Assembly (NCBI GenBank): GCA_025163595.1
Contig: CP104103.1
Location: 67,483-131,482, forward strand
Length of the DNA stretch: 64,000 nt
From: Phaeobacter sp. G2
Lineage (GTDB): Bacteria; Pseudomonadota; Alphaproteobacteria; Rhodobacterales; Rhodobacteraceae
Direction of reading: 5' to 3'
In this document: in pieces, positions 44,401 to 52,363 of the stretch
Layout of the letters: every line of letters starts with the position of its first letter
Position numbering within the stretch: position 1 is the stretch's first letter
The notes under the pieces: generated by a model
What the model saw: only the letters and a program-made list of their open reading frames with translations
What the model was told of the DNA's origin: nothing
The model's database searches: none
Program-made: the position numbers and the translations under genes

Positions 44401-46383
44401 GATGTGACCTCGCTCTTGCCCGCCAACCCAGCGGTTCTGGGCTCGACCCAAGTAGGCTCCACTGGCGTGCTGGCGGACCCCTCTCTCGCGGCCAACCCGG
44501 TGTTCTACGATACCTTCGTAATCGAGGCCGGTGATCCGGATGTGCTCGCCAATAACATCCCGATGACCAATTGCAGCGCCGTGATCACTGTCAGCGCCAG
44601 CGACAATGGTGCCGAAGCCAATGGCGCCGCAACTGATAGCGCCAATTTCACCATCAGCCAGACAGTGGCGACCACTCTGGACAGTGTCATCAGCTACACT
44701 CTGACTGGCACCGCCACCTCGGGGGCCGACTACACCGCCCCCTCGGGAAGTGTCACTATCCCGGCCGGTGCAACATCGGCCCTGGTGGATTTGCCGGTGC
44801 TCGAAGACGGGCTGATCGAGGGCGACGAGACCGTCATTTTGACCCTCACCAGCGTGACCAGTGCTTCCGCCGGAGTGGCGCTCTCGACCACCGCATCTGA
44901 ACTGACTCGCTCTGCCACTGTGACGGATGACGATTTTGCCGTCATCGCGGTGACCAATGACGACCTCACCGCCACCGAGGGCGGCAGCGATACCGCGGCG
45001 ATGAGTTTTGTATTGCTGGGCCAACCAACCCAGGATGTGGTGCTGAGCTTTGCCGGCGATGCCCAGTGTAGCGTCTCGCCAGCCCAAGCGACCTTTACCA
45101 GCGCCAATTATGCCAGTGCCCAGACCCTCACCATCACCGCGATTGATGATACCATCGTCGAAGGCACCCACAGCTGTCAGCCCACGGTCACCGTGACCTC
45201 GACTGATACGGCCTTTGATGGGTTTGGCCTTGCCCTGGCACAGGTGGTGGTGACGGATGATCTCATCGATCAGATTCGCACACCGCTGACTGAGATCCTG
45301 AAAAACGACCTGGAAGACACCGTTGGCAGCCAGCAGCGTCATTTCAGCGGCATCGCCAAGGGGGCGCTGGCGCGGTTGCAGGCAGGCGAAGCCGGGCTGG
45401 GCTGCGGCACCCTGGCCAGCTTTGACGTCGATGGCAGCATCAACACCCAGGGCGACACCGGCGGCAGCGACGGCACCTTTGGCTATGATGTCTACAATTG
45501 TGGCACCGGCAGCCGGGACATCCTGGCGGGCAGCTTCAGCCTGACCCGCACCGAAAACATCGGCACCCAGGCGCTGGTCCAGTTCTCCCGCCAGCGCGAG
45601 CGTTTCCTGTCCGAAAGCGACCTGCGTGGCCGGTTCTGGGGCGGCTATCTCAGCCGCACCAATGTGACCGGGCTGGCCGATGGCGCGATCCACGGCGTTG
45701 GTGTCAATGGCGGCCTCTATGGCGCTCGTCAGCTCGGCGATGGCCTGTTCCTGGATTACTACGCCGCCGGGGGCTTTGGTCATCACCGCTTTGATCTCAG
45801 CTTTGCCAATGCCGGCGGCGCCATCCAGGCCGATGGCAGCTATGACTATGCCGCCGCCTATGCCGGGGTGGCCCTGTCGGGACGGCATCAGCGGGACAAG
45901 CTGCTGATCATCCCACGGGTTGGGCTGGATCTGGCCTATGCCCTGGCCGGGGATGCCGATGTCACCGCCACCCAACTGGGGCTAAGCAGCACCGGCAGCA
46001 TTGATATCCCCGATTACAACGGTGGTCGTTTCTTTGCCGAGGTCGAAATCGCCGGGCTGGGCAGCCAGGACGGCGACAATCCCCGCGCGATATCGAGACT
46101 GATGTCGCTGACCCCAAGGGTGATCTGCGAGGTGTCGTCTTATGACAGCGGGCTGGGCTGTGGCCTGGGGCTGAATTTCAGCCAGGAGCTCTTCAACCCA
46201 GCCACCGGGCTGATCTTCAGCTTTGAGATCGATTATGAGAGCGTCGATGACACCGATCGCTTGAGCGTCGATTTCCACCGCGAGCGCCGATTTGCCAATG
46301 GTGCGGGCGCCGTTGTCACCCGGTTGTCGATGCCCAGCACCGCGACGCTGAAGGTCGAACACGGGCTGCGCCTGGACTTCTGA
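38449..46383 (+). CDS. Giant autotransporter adhesin (DUF11-like, Ig-like and Calx-beta repeats)
   Basis: A 2644-residue protein, one of the largest in the window. It has a signal peptide (LLLASFLLLPGLVQA) and then about 1440 residues of DUF11-like repeats, each with LxFSDDLDAxLSGL, CGxGSxxSG, LAAGASCxFDV and a closing strand. Two Bap-type Ig domains follow (about 1467-1670; SSDAWSLVIDLSGLSDGSL twice), then further Ig-like units, a thrombospondin-3-like calcium segment (DADGDGIPDN, about 1880) and Calx-beta-like repeats (about 2047-2250). The last 275 residues look like an autotransporter beta-barrel (GRFWGGYLSRTN; GVNGGLYGARQL) ending in LRLDF with a terminal aromatic. This is a type Va layout, probably for attachment or biofilm. 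Repeated Cys pairs (about one per DUF11 unit) suggest a disulfide in each unit. Confidence 0.88.
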   Translation: MTDLLRRVSHLLLASFLLLPGLVQAQSAPSFSAVFSPDSITSGNNSTLTLTITEISGLPASDLTVSAALPAGVTVTGGSQSNTCNGTFTAVSGSSSLSLSEGRLGASQSCVMTLPVTSSTVATHTLVTGDLTSSLGNSGTATDDLTVTLPTPVFSHSFAPSTVNPGDISTLTYTIDNSAGALDIFSSSFDETLPSGLALTTPASVVNNCGGSIQVTSGGNNVDVDSVSLAAGASCTITVDVEALSLGDQVTSSTLFSTFSNFSNSQVIGTGTLVVEAAASNPINFSKRFSVTQVGLSQNVTLSFTLQNTNRDDAATNITFTDDLDAMLSGLTATSLPASGFCGAGSTISGSSSLTISGATLAAGDSCNFDVTLLTPAGAATGDYTNTTSTLSADIGGSPYSGTAAQANLRVLGDGGQGAVLSKSFINNPTTPGTNATLRYTVSNPNASFALSDIAFSDVISDITGAADVTIDTLPSTGSCGVGSNFFQSVPSADSFAFNLSGGVIAAGSSCVFDLLLDVETTATPGSYSSTSGDVISTVNGGSVITLGASDTLQVAGGANLTFTQVFSEDRVGAGDTATLTFTITSAAESPSTATGLTFSNDLSTFLSGATFGITSNSCGGSAALSAGDTLLSYSGGSLAPGDSCTVVTAVSIPGGSSNGTYASTSSTLTGMAGGEALVVPLSSDDLQVLEGAPLEVSKSLAPSAALPGETITLTYTLTNPDPTLGYTSVFFTESYSSALSSLAIVPASLPAGGFCGGSSSASGTTFGIFSGIEVPANGSCVFSVDLLVPAGASDGAYALISSNVTGSLNGTSVTLPTMNDTLTVQGAALSLVKSYASTPTAPGDTVTAEYTLTNLSSTHAIDSIIFSDDLDAQLSGLTSSAGALSDICGTGSALSGSSTLSFSGGTLAAGASCSFDVTQLVPGGASAATYAGTPGTPSGQSSGLAVGGSAIPANLTVSSTSLPSFSKSFTDPALAAGGSTTLTYVITNTDPSASLTALRFSDDLDAVLSGLVVSAGTGSDLCGSGSSVSGTGLITLTGGELAPSASCTIALTVSLPGSASSGSYSSTSGDLSAGGSFAASGATDSFSVEPAPGFAQALSPATIAQGGVTTATFTIDNSASALAANSLDVSNTLPAGLVVAPTPNASVTCTGGTATAVPGGSVISYTGGTVGAGASCTISLDLRATAVGSLVNTTGDLTSGLGNSGTTTDTLTVTAAPAPGFTKGFASSTIVQGASTSLGFTIDNSSALIEASSLDFTDSLPAGLVVADSPNAASNCTGGTLTATAGSSSISYTGGSVTAAASCQISVDVTAATVGALANTSGDLTSSLGNSGTASDTLTVTAAPAPSFAKSFDDSSVTLGANTTLTFNIDNSTALIAATALDFTDTLPAGLTVASTPNASSTCTGGTLTATAGAGSISYTGGSVSAAASCVIIVDVTTSGSGTLVNTTGDLTSSLGNSGTATASLKVATLGFDSPLSGDDIVNAAEATTVTLSGTTSLIEDGQSVSVSVTDSASGTASGSATVSSDAWSLVIDLSGLSDGSLNLTADVSDAAGTPTPQASASLTLDTDQPALSFDTPLAGDNIVSAAEAGSLTISGGAAGLVDGRSVSLVITDSASATVSGSTTVSSDAWSLVVDLSGLSDGTLSLTADATDAAGNPVDQASTSLELDLNTPSGYSASFDQNSVNSGNEAAASFTFASAEVGALYDYSISSDGGGSPVSGSGTIASASEQITGLDLSGLGDGILTLSVTLTDSAGQAGSAASNTAAKDTSRPTVTLTGPTTAQSSAFVVSLTFDTSVTGLAEADFTIDGGTASGLTGSGTSYSVTVTPDHDGTMTITLPVDSAVSATGNGNEISNVLSVEADLTGTPDPTPPADADGDGIPDNLESSTADRDGDGIVDSADYDPQGYFYCEDNGNILSGGGITVTGPSGSNSSVGISNNINIVRDGSTGEYQWFALVPGSYSVSYSYPATGVASTTRLSSGTLDVTSLLPANPAVLGSTQVGSTGVLADPSLAANPVFYDTFVIEAGDPDVLANNIPMTNCSAVITVSASDNGAEANGAATDSANFTISQTVATTLDSVISYTLTGTATSGADYTAPSGSVTIPAGATSALVDLPVLEDGLIEGDETVILTLTSVTSASAGVALSTTASELTRSATVTDDDFAVIAVTNDDLTATEGGSDTAAMSFVLLGQPTQDVVLSFAGDAQCSVSPAQATFTSANYASAQTLTITAIDDTIVEGTHSCQPTVTVTSTDTAFDGFGLALAQVVVTDDLIDQIRTPLTEILKNDLEDTVGSQQRHFSGIAKGALARLQAGEAGLGCGTLASFDVDGSINTQGDTGGSDGTFGYDVYNCGTGSRDILAGSFSLTRTENIGTQALVQFSRQRERFLSESDLRGRFWGGYLSRTNVTGLADGAIHGVGVNGGLYGARQLGDGLFLDYYAAGGFGHHRFDLSFANAGGAIQADGSYDYAAAYAGVALSGRHQRDKLLIIPRVGLDLAYALAGDADVTATQLGLSSTGSIDIPDYNGGRFFAEVEIAGLGSQDGDNPRAISRLMSLTPRVICEVSSYDSGLGCGLGLNFSQELFNPATGLIFSFEIDYESVDDTDRLSVDFHRERRFANGAGAVVTRLSMPSTATLKVEHGLRLDF
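41728..42870 (+). repeat. Three 381-bp in-frame repeats in the adhesin gene
   Basis: Three adjacent units have exactly the same 381-bp (127-aa) period, shown by equivalent codons at 41728, 42109 and 42490. Each contains an N-terminal FAxSFxxSxI strand, TIDNSxAL, LPAGLxVAxxPNAS, CTGGTxTA and a GDLTSxLGNSGT end. The DNA is also similar, so recombination could change copy number without a frameshift. Confidence 0.8.
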
Positions 46384-46410
46384 TCCAGCCAAGGCAGACC
46401 AGCGCAAAAC

Positions 46411-46451
46411 AGCTCCACCCAACAGTCTAGCACAGACCGTTGGGCGGAGTT
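46411..46451 (+). terminator. Imperfect long hairpin after the adhesin gene
   Basis: AGCTCCACCCAACAGTC pairs with GACCGTTGGGCGGAGTT (14 of 17 positions, others mostly wobble) 27 bp after the stop. There is no T-run, so it may act as a processing stem rather than a classic terminator. Confidence 0.45.
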
Positions 46452-46634
46452 CTGATGGGGGCCGAGTGGGGGTGAGTGCAGAAAACCTCTTTAAGCGATT
46501 TGAGGTGGTATTTTCCGCCAACGATATTCGCCGGGTAGGATGATGTGCGCACATCCAAGCGGTGATATGTGGGCAAGGAGTTCGGGCGCGCAATCGAGCC
46601 CCGCCCTTTGCCGTTTTGCTACAGCGATGCCGAG

Positions 46635-48074
46635 CTATTTGGAATTCCAGTAAATGATGATGGCCGTCAGCAGATTGAGGCCAGCAATGCGGAAATGTTG
46701 CCCTTCCGTGGACCGGCCTCTGATTTCGCCCTGTCGTCCAATGCGTAGGGCACCTTTCAGCGCGTGATGAGTCTCCCCCTTGTTCAAGCCGATGTTGGCG
46801 CGGCGCTGCATGTCGGTATCGAACAGCCATTCGATGATGAACAATGTGCGCTCGACTCGTCCGATTTCCCGTAAGGCGATGGCCAAATCGTGTTGCCACG
46901 GGCGAGCTGTCAATTTCTTGAGGAGATGGCTCGGCTGCATCCGACCTGACAGCATTGTAGCGATACAGCGTAATACGTCTGGCCAGTTTTCGACGATTTT
47001 TGCTTCCCAGATCTTGTCCCCGGTCAACCCTTTCAGCTCTTTGGGAACAGCGCGGAGGGCAAACACATGTAGTCGTTTGGAGGCTAGGTCGCGAATGCGG
47101 GGATGGAAACAATACCCGAGCAAAGACGTGGCAGCGAAGACGATATCTGTGAAGCCGCCGGTGTCGGCGTATTACTCTTTGATTTTCTTGCCAGCGTCAT
47201 TCATCAGCAAGCCAATCTTGTCCCGGCACGGTGCGCCAGTATGCAGATGCGTGAAGGATTCGGTAAAGCCGGTGTCGTTTTCAACCTCAGTGAGGATATC
47301 AGTGATCCGCGCCTCTGGCAGACGGCGGTAAAGATCGAGGACGAGATCACTGGCCTCTTCCGGCACATCGGCTTCAAGACGTTCGACGCGCAAAACGCCG
47401 TCTTCAATGACCCCACTCGGCAAGGTTTTGGAACGCACTGCCTTGGCCAGCCGTTCCAGCCCATCTTCCAAGCGGCGCTTTCGATCAGCCATCCAGACCT
47501 CTGGTTCCAGTGGCATTGAAAGCCCCATGGCGCGGGCGGCATCGATAGAGACAAGAGCTTGTTTCATATCGGCGTGACGCCGTGAATGGGGGAGCCAGAT
47601 ATCACCTGACCGGAACGCATCGCGCAGCTGGCACAGGACGGCGACAACCCACAGCCGTTCTTGATCGGTATCGGCCGCGCGGAATAGTGGTCGCCATTTC
47701 GAACATGGTAGCAAAAATGGCTGCGATGTGACTGGGATATCCTGTTTGTCGCCGATGATCTGCGCTGCCGCGACCAATGGCTGGGCCAGACTGGCGCAGG
47801 TCATATCCAGAGCATTCAACATGCGCCGAGCGTAGCGTTTGAACCGATGAAAGCCCTTGGACACATGGGCCAGAACATCTGCTTTTACCGTTACCTGAAG
47901 CTGGGTTGCTTGCGTGACCAGCCGTTCAAGGCCGTCCCAGCCGCAAGAGCCATCAACCGCATTGGCCAACCCGACCTGATTCTCAGGACGGCGGCGGGTG
48001 CAAACAAAATCGATGTCTTCATCGGACAGGGTGTAATGCCGAAGTATCAAGGCCTCATCCGTTGGGTGATCCAT
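46635..48074 (-). pseudogene. Decayed Tn3-family transposase
   Basis: Two frames on the minus strand belong to one Tn3-type transposase. The first (48074 to 47172) starts DEALILRHYTLSDEDIDFVC, typical of the Tn3 TnpA N-terminus, then jumps into the middle of the protein (LVTQATQLQVTVKADVLAHV), implying an internal deletion. It ends at an in-frame TAA exactly where the conserved YADTGGFTD motif should begin; beyond the stop the same frame continues (LLGYCFHPRIRDLASKRLHV and LRIGRQGEIRGR) to 46635. The usual family length is near 1000 residues; only about 480 remain. The gene is dead through deletion plus a nonsense codon. The terminal repeats could not be assigned with confidence. Confidence 0.88.
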
Positions 48075-48288
48075 GATCTGCCGCCTTAAACCCTATTAAC
48101 ATGCTGAAATATAACACATTAGTGTCTTCCAGAGGTGCGAAAACATCGGAATACTTGGGTAATGCGGGTTTCATATTCAGGCAGGGTTAGTCCTTCGCTT
48201 TGTTCTCTAACACCTCCAACTCCACTGCTTTGGAAGCATCATTAAGCATTTCAAATATAATACATTTTATAAATACTGTGACCTTTCC

Positions 48289-49455
48289 CTAATCCTCGCC
48301 AAACAAATCACGGCTAAAGACTTTGTCTGAAACATCCCGAATTTCATCCGTCAATCGGTTCGCCACGATGAGATCCGCCTCACCCTTAAAGGCCTCAAGA
48401 TCACGGATTACGCGGCTGTGGAAAAAGTGATCTTCCTCCAGCACCGGTTCATAGACGATGACCTCAACACCTTTGGCCTTCAGGCGCTTCATAATCCCCT
48501 GGATCGAGGACTGACGGAAATTGTCTGACCCTGCCTTCATCACCAGCCGGTGGATGCCGACAACCCTTGGCCCGCGCATCAGGATTTGGTCGCTGAGGAA
48601 ATCTTTGCGGGTGTGGTTGGCATCCACGATAGCGCGGATCAGATTCTGCGGCACGTGGTTGTAGTTTGCCAGCAGCTGCTTGGTGTCCTTGGGCAAGCAA
48701 TAGCCGCCATACCCAAACGACGGGTTATTGTAATGACCGCCAATGCGGGGATCTAGGCTGATGCCCTCAATGATCTGACGGCTCTCCATACCGCCAGCCA
48801 TGGCATAGCTGTCCAGCTCGTTGAAAAACGCCACCCGCATGGCAAGATAGGTATTCGCAAAGAGCTTGATGGCCTCGGCCTCATCTGGATCGGTAAAGAG
48901 GATTTCGACATCTTTCTTCTCCGCTCCTTCGAGAAGCAGATCCGCAAAGACCCTGGCGCGCTCAGAGCGCTCTCCGACGATTATGCGGCTGGGATGGAGG
49001 TTGTCGTAGAGCGCGCGGCCTTCGCGTAGAAATTCTGGAGAAAAGATCACCTGATCCGTTCCAAATCGGGCGCTCAGGTCGCGCACATATCCCACAGGGA
49101 TGGTTGACTTGATGACGATCGTGGCCTTTGGGTTGATCTGCATGACCCCGGCCACGACGGCCTCAACGCTGGAGGTGTCAAAGGAGTTGGTCTGAGCGTC
49201 ATAATTGGTCGGTGTCGCCACGACCACATAATCAGCCCCACTATAAGCCTCAGCTCCATTGGTTGTCGCGTTGAGCTGCAGATCCCGCGTGGCGAGGAAA
49301 TTTTCCAGTTCAGGGTCGGCGATAGGGCTCTGGCCAGAATTGACCATCGCAACTCGCTCCTCGGCGATATCAACAGTGATAACCTCATGGTTCTGTGCTA
49401 GCAGAACCGCGTTAGAAAGCCCCACATAACCAATTCCGACAACTGCAATTTTCAT
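48289..49455 (-). CDS. ugd: UDP-glucose 6-dehydrogenase
   Basis: The start at 49455 ([19 protein letters not shown]) gives 388 residues, the same length as E. coli Ugd; the ATG at 49548 adds an unrelated leader. It shows the GxGxxG nucleotide loop, [33 protein letters not shown] and the catalytic [14 protein letters not shown] with Cys253. It oxidises UDP-glucose to UDP-glucuronate with two NAD+, supplying an acidic sugar for the exopolysaccharide of locus 2. The C-terminal [13 protein letters not shown] segment recurs as a short relic in front of rmlA. Flanked by a dead Tn3 element downstream and a dead gene copy upstream. Confidence 0.95.
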   Translation of the reverse strand: MKIAVVGIGYVGLSNAVLLAQNHEVITVDIAEERVAMVNSGQSPIADPELENFLATRDLQLNATTNGAEAYSGADYVVVATPTNYDAQTNSFDTSSVEAVVAGVMQINPKATIVIKSTIPVGYVRDLSARFGTDQVIFSPEFLREGRALYDNLHPSRIIVGERSERARVFADLLLEGAEKKDVEILFTDPDEAEAIKLFANTYLAMRVAFFNELDSYAMAGGMESRQIIEGISLDPRIGGHYNNPSFGYGGYCLPKDTKQLLANYNHVPQNLIRAIVDANHTRKDFLSDQILMRGPRVVGIHRLVMKAGSDNFRQSSIQGIMKRLKAKGVEVIVYEPVLEEDHFFHSRVIRDLEAFKGEADLIVANRLTDEIRDVSDKVFSRDLFGED

Positions 49456-49569
49456 AGTGGTGTCCCATTTTACCTTAGTTTTTGACCGTTCCGAAGGATG
49501 GAAATTCGTATGTGTTGCGGCGCAGCCCCAGTAGATTGATGTGTGCATGAAAACTAGGCTGAAGCCCCG

Positions 49570-49677
49570 CTAAAATCGCACTGTATAACTACATCCGGGA
49601 ATAGTGCAGCTGAAGCCTCAGCCCTCAAAGCGACCACTTTCGATCAAGTCATCTTAAGTAGTCTCTTTCAAAATGAG
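49570..49677 (-). pseudogene. Degenerate copy of the 3' end of the 71-aa gene
   Basis: The sequence aligns with the end of the intact small gene at 50846-51061 over about 105 bp at roughly 75 percent identity by eye. Translated, it gives DDLIESGRFE and CSYTVRF plus a stop, against DDLSGSGRFE and CSFTVRF. One extra base and two stop codons break it. It lies in the 475-bp gap upstream of ugd, which otherwise holds no gene. This shows that the segment upstream of ugd and the one upstream of rmlA share an origin. Confidence 0.75.
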
Positions 49678-49930
49678 TCACTCCTAGATTTGTAGACGCT
49701 TTGTTTGAAAACGTTAGAAGACAAGGAAGATGTAAATGTCACAGCAAGCTCCTATTCGAATGAGTTCAAGATCGCCTCGGCACCCCACGCGTGACGCTGC
49801 AAGGCAGGATGTGTTCGAATAAATCAAACGGTTTTACGGCTCGAAACTCAAACAACGGCATACTCTGCTCAATCACATTGTGTTTTGCCCCCGCCTCAAT
49901 CGATTTGTGCCACAAAGCTCCCTTTTTGCC

Positions 49931-50803
49931 TTAATCCAACAGTCCGGCCAGATATCGGCCATATTCATTTTTGGCAAAAAGCTGGGCCCGAGCCTTTAGC
50001 TGAGCACGACCAATCCAGCCATTCTCAAAGGCGATATCTTCCGGGCAGCCGGTTTGCAGCCCCTGACGTTCCTGCAGTGTGCGCACGAAATTGCCCGCAT
50101 CCAGCAAAGAGGCATGGGTGCCGGTATCAAGCCAGGCATAGCCGCGCCCCATGGTCTCAACGCGCAGCTCTGCTTCGTCCAGATACATCTGCAACAGATC
50201 GGTGATTTCCAGCTCGCCGCGCGGTGAGGCCTTCACCTGCCGCGCCCGTTCCGGGGCGGTGCCATCCAGGAAATACAGCCCCGTAACCGCATAGTTCGAA
50301 GGCGGCACCTCGGGCTTTTCGATGATCTGACGGGCGCGGCCTTGGCTGTCAAAATCCACCACCCCATAGCGTTCGGGGTCGGCCACGTGATAGCCAAAGA
50401 CGGTGCCGCCACTGTCCTGCGCATCTGCCGCCGCCAGCAATTTGGGCAAGCCATGGCCAAAGAAGATATTGTCCCCCAGCACCAGCGCCGAGGGGGCACC
50501 ATCGAGAAAATCCTCGGCCAGGATAAAGGCCTGCGCCAGCCCATCGGGGCTGGGCTGCTCCACATAAGTGAGGCTGATGCCCCATTGGCTGCCATCGCCC
50601 AGGGTGCGTTTGAACTGCTCCTGATCCTGCGGCGTTGTGATCATACAGATTTCACGGATGCCAGCCAGCATCAGCACCGACAGCGGATAGTAGATCATCG
50701 GCTTGTCATAGATCGGCAGCAGTTGTTTTGAGACCCCCATGGTGATGGGATACAGCCGGGTGCCAGAGCCACCTGCCAGAATAATACCCTTGCGCGTACT
50801 CAT
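49931..50803 (-). CDS. rmlA: Glucose-1-phosphate thymidylyltransferase
   Basis: The start at 50803 ([19 protein letters not shown]) gives 290 residues, the normal RmlA/RfbA length. [13 protein letters not shown] is the nucleotide signature, [17 protein letters not shown] binds sugar phosphate, and [14 protein letters not shown] plus the C-terminal [15 protein letters not shown] are typical. It makes dTDP-glucose from dTTP and glucose-1-phosphate, the entry to dTDP-L-rhamnose or other deoxy sugars. The rmlB, rmlC and rmlD genes are not in the window, so the rest of the pathway must lie elsewhere or is lost. The in-frame extension upstream to 50839 is a relic of a ugd 3' end, not part of the gene. 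Confidence 0.95.
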   Translation of the reverse strand: MSTRKGIILAGGSGTRLYPITMGVSKQLLPIYDKPMIYYPLSVLMLAGIREICMITTPQDQEQFKRTLGDGSQWGISLTYVEQPSPDGLAQAFILAEDFLDGAPSALVLGDNIFFGHGLPKLLAAADAQDSGGTVFGYHVADPERYGVVDFDSQGRARQIIEKPEVPPSNYAVTGLYFLDGTAPERARQVKASPRGELEITDLLQMYLDEAELRVETMGRGYAWLDTGTHASLLDAGNFVRTLQERQGLQTGCPEDIAFENGWIGRAQLKARAQLFAKNEYGRYLAGLLD

Positions 50804-50839
50804 GTCGCGAATTTCATCTGTTATGCGGTTAGTCACCAT
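50804..50839 (-). pseudogene. Relic of a second ugd 3' end
   Basis: The bases directly upstream of rmlA encode [13 protein letters not shown] in frame, against [13 protein letters not shown] near the end of the ugd product; the DNA is similar too (ATTTCATC...CGGTTAG vs ATTTCATC...CGGTTCG). It supports an ancestral order small gene-ugd-rmlA in which most of ugd was deleted. The match is short. Confidence 0.5.
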
Positions 50840-50845
50840 ATTCGC

Positions 50846-51061
50846 TTAAAACCGCACTGTAAAACTGCATCCGACAATCGTATATCCGATATCGCGGGTC
50901 TCAAAACGACCGCTTCCGCTCAGGTCGTCATAGGCCTCTTTCAAAACACCCGCGGCCAGAGCGGCTGCGCAGCCTTTCCAGAAACTGCCGGTCTTGTAGG
51001 TCACGAAAGCTGAAATGGCAGAGCCGGCGGCTATATGTTGCTGTCTATCATCGTCTGTCAT
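50846..51061 (-). CDS. Small YfiM-like membrane-associated protein
   Basis: A 71-residue protein (MTDDDRQQHIAAGSAISAFV) with one hydrophobic segment (SFWKGCAAALAAGVLKEAYD). The pattern HIAAGSAIS, ALAAGVLKEAYDD and FETRDIGYTIVG resembles the small YfiM/DUF2279-type periplasmic or lipoprotein family, where H, KE and D are conserved. It overlaps the truncated manC relic by 4 bp (ATGA), so it is translated from that message. A degraded copy lies upstream of ugd (49570-49677). The function is unknown. Confidence 0.6.
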   Translation of the reverse strand: MTDDDRQQHIAAGSAISAFVTYKTGSFWKGCAAALAAGVLKEAYDDLSGSGRFETRDIGYTIVGCSFTVRF

Positions 51062-51285
51062 CGGAATCGCAGCGAGCGAAAGTCTGAATTCGTCAGCACC
51101 AATGGTGCTTCAAATGAGGCGCCACTCCCCTGCCCTGCAAGCCGTTTTGCAGAAGCCTGAAACAAAGTTTCTTCGCCCATCAAAGGGACAAATTGCTTGG
51201 GGTAGCTCTTGCGCGACAGAGGCCACAAGCGGGTACCAGAGCCTCCGCAAAGAAGAATGGGGATAATTGGGGTCACAGGAAACAC
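51058..51285 (-). pseudogene. Truncated mannose-1-phosphate guanylyltransferase (manC/xanB N-terminus)
   Basis: Only 75 residues from a GTG start at 51285 remain: PIILCGGSGTRLWPLSR-type nucleotide loop, KSYPKQFVPLMGEETLFQ and LVLTNSDFR, all hallmarks of GDP-mannose pyrophosphorylases. The intact enzyme has about 470 residues. After NSDFR the frame runs into SLRFR and stops, joined directly to the small YfiM-like gene. It is probably a deletion scar; the remaining frame may still drive translation of the next gene through the ATGA overlap. Confidence 0.85.
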
Positions 51286-51517
51286 TCTATGAAACAGAAA
51301 TTACAATGATATTGTTGGTAACGAAGCTTCGGATGTGAGGCAAGGAAGAGGAACAATTTGTCACTAATATTTCGCCTTTAGGGCGAAACTAGCGTGAAAA
51401 TTCAGCAAAGGCTTTTTATCGGCATGGGGCTTGAGTTACCGCCCGCCTTTCAGTCATATTTTTATTCGCATCCGTGATGCTTGCAGCCTTACCATATCCA
51501 GTGGTCCGAATAGGGCA

Positions 51518-52252
51518 TTAGCGCAGCGTAGATATAAAGGCGGGTTCCGTGCCTTGTGTCAGGTAAACCGCAGATAATATGCCCGTTGCATAGGCCCCGG
51601 TATCAATAGCAATTCGACCTCGAGATACGGTGGGCTTGTCTTGGATCACATGCCCATACGCAACCCACACGCCATCTTTGCGGAGCACCCTGTCAAAGTC
51701 GGGATGTCCCCATATCAGATCGTTGGGGGTTTGATATTCTGGTGCCACAGAAGGGTTTGCCCCGGCATGAGATACCAGAACATTCCCGGAGAGGTAGCTG
51801 GGCGAGAGCCTGTTCACAAACTCGACCAGCTCTGTTCCCATCTTAGCCAGCAGCGCGTCGCGGCACTCTGTCAGTGCTTTAGGCGTGGCTCCGGATTGTA
51901 CACCGGAAATGCGAAAGGACGCGAGGGTTTGTAAACCGCCATACTGCAGCCAGCGGGGGCCATAGCGCGCTGGATCCTCAATAAACTGAAGCAGCATGTC
52001 TTCATGATTGCCGCGCAGGCAAATCAGATCCTGCCGGTTACACAGATAACGCAGAACGTCGGCGCTATCTTCGCCTCGGTCGATATAGTCTCCGACCAGG
52101 ATCACCTGCGCATCAGAGGGCAGCTTTGCCAACAACCTGTGCAACAGATCTACACATCCGTGCACATCGCCGATGATGGCCAGGGGACGGTCGGGGCAAG
52201 GCCGCGAAAAGCCTCCGGCGCCGCGCAATTTCTGTAGCAGATTGGAAAGCAC
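51518..52252 (-). CDS. Metallophosphoesterase (PPP-type Ser/Thr phosphatase or ApaH-like)
   Basis: A 244-residue protein from a GTG start at 52252 with GAGAGAA upstream. The three metal-binding motifs of the PPP family are intact: GDVHG (about 28), GDYIDRGEDS (about 53) and RGNHEDML (about 79), followed by VSHAGANPS and YGHVIQDKP supplying the later His ligands. These enzymes use two metal ions to hydrolyse phosphoserine/threonine or dinucleoside polyphosphates. It may be regulatory for the exopolysaccharide locus or unrelated. It stands alone with about 230 and 110 bp gaps at its sides. Confidence 0.92.
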   Translation of the reverse strand: MLSNLLQKLRGAGGFSRPCPDRPLAIIGDVHGCVDLLHRLLAKLPSDAQVILVGDYIDRGEDSADVLRYLCNRQDLICLRGNHEDMLLQFIEDPARYGPRWLQYGGLQTLASFRISGVQSGATPKALTECRDALLAKMGTELVEFVNRLSPSYLSGNVLVSHAGANPSVAPEYQTPNDLIWGHPDFDRVLRKDGVWVAYGHVIQDKPTVSRGRIAIDTGAYATGILSAVYLTQGTEPAFISTLR

Positions 52253-52363
52253 GCGTTTCTCTCAGCCTCTAAATACGACACAGTCAAGGTGACTCTTGGG
52301 GCACTTTGAATTCTGTTTCAAATACGCGTTGCGGGTAAGCGGTGCAACTGGACTGCGTCAGAC

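Noticed and set aside
44203..45975. 590-aa minus-strand open frame in the adhesin gene
   Set aside because: Antisense to the C-terminal barrel and Calx-beta region, which have strong protein-level signals.
46454..46495. Possible Tn3 38-bp terminal repeat
   Set aside because: The sequence begins GGGGGC and contains AAAAC and AAG like Tn3 ends, but no matching inverted copy was found beyond 48074.
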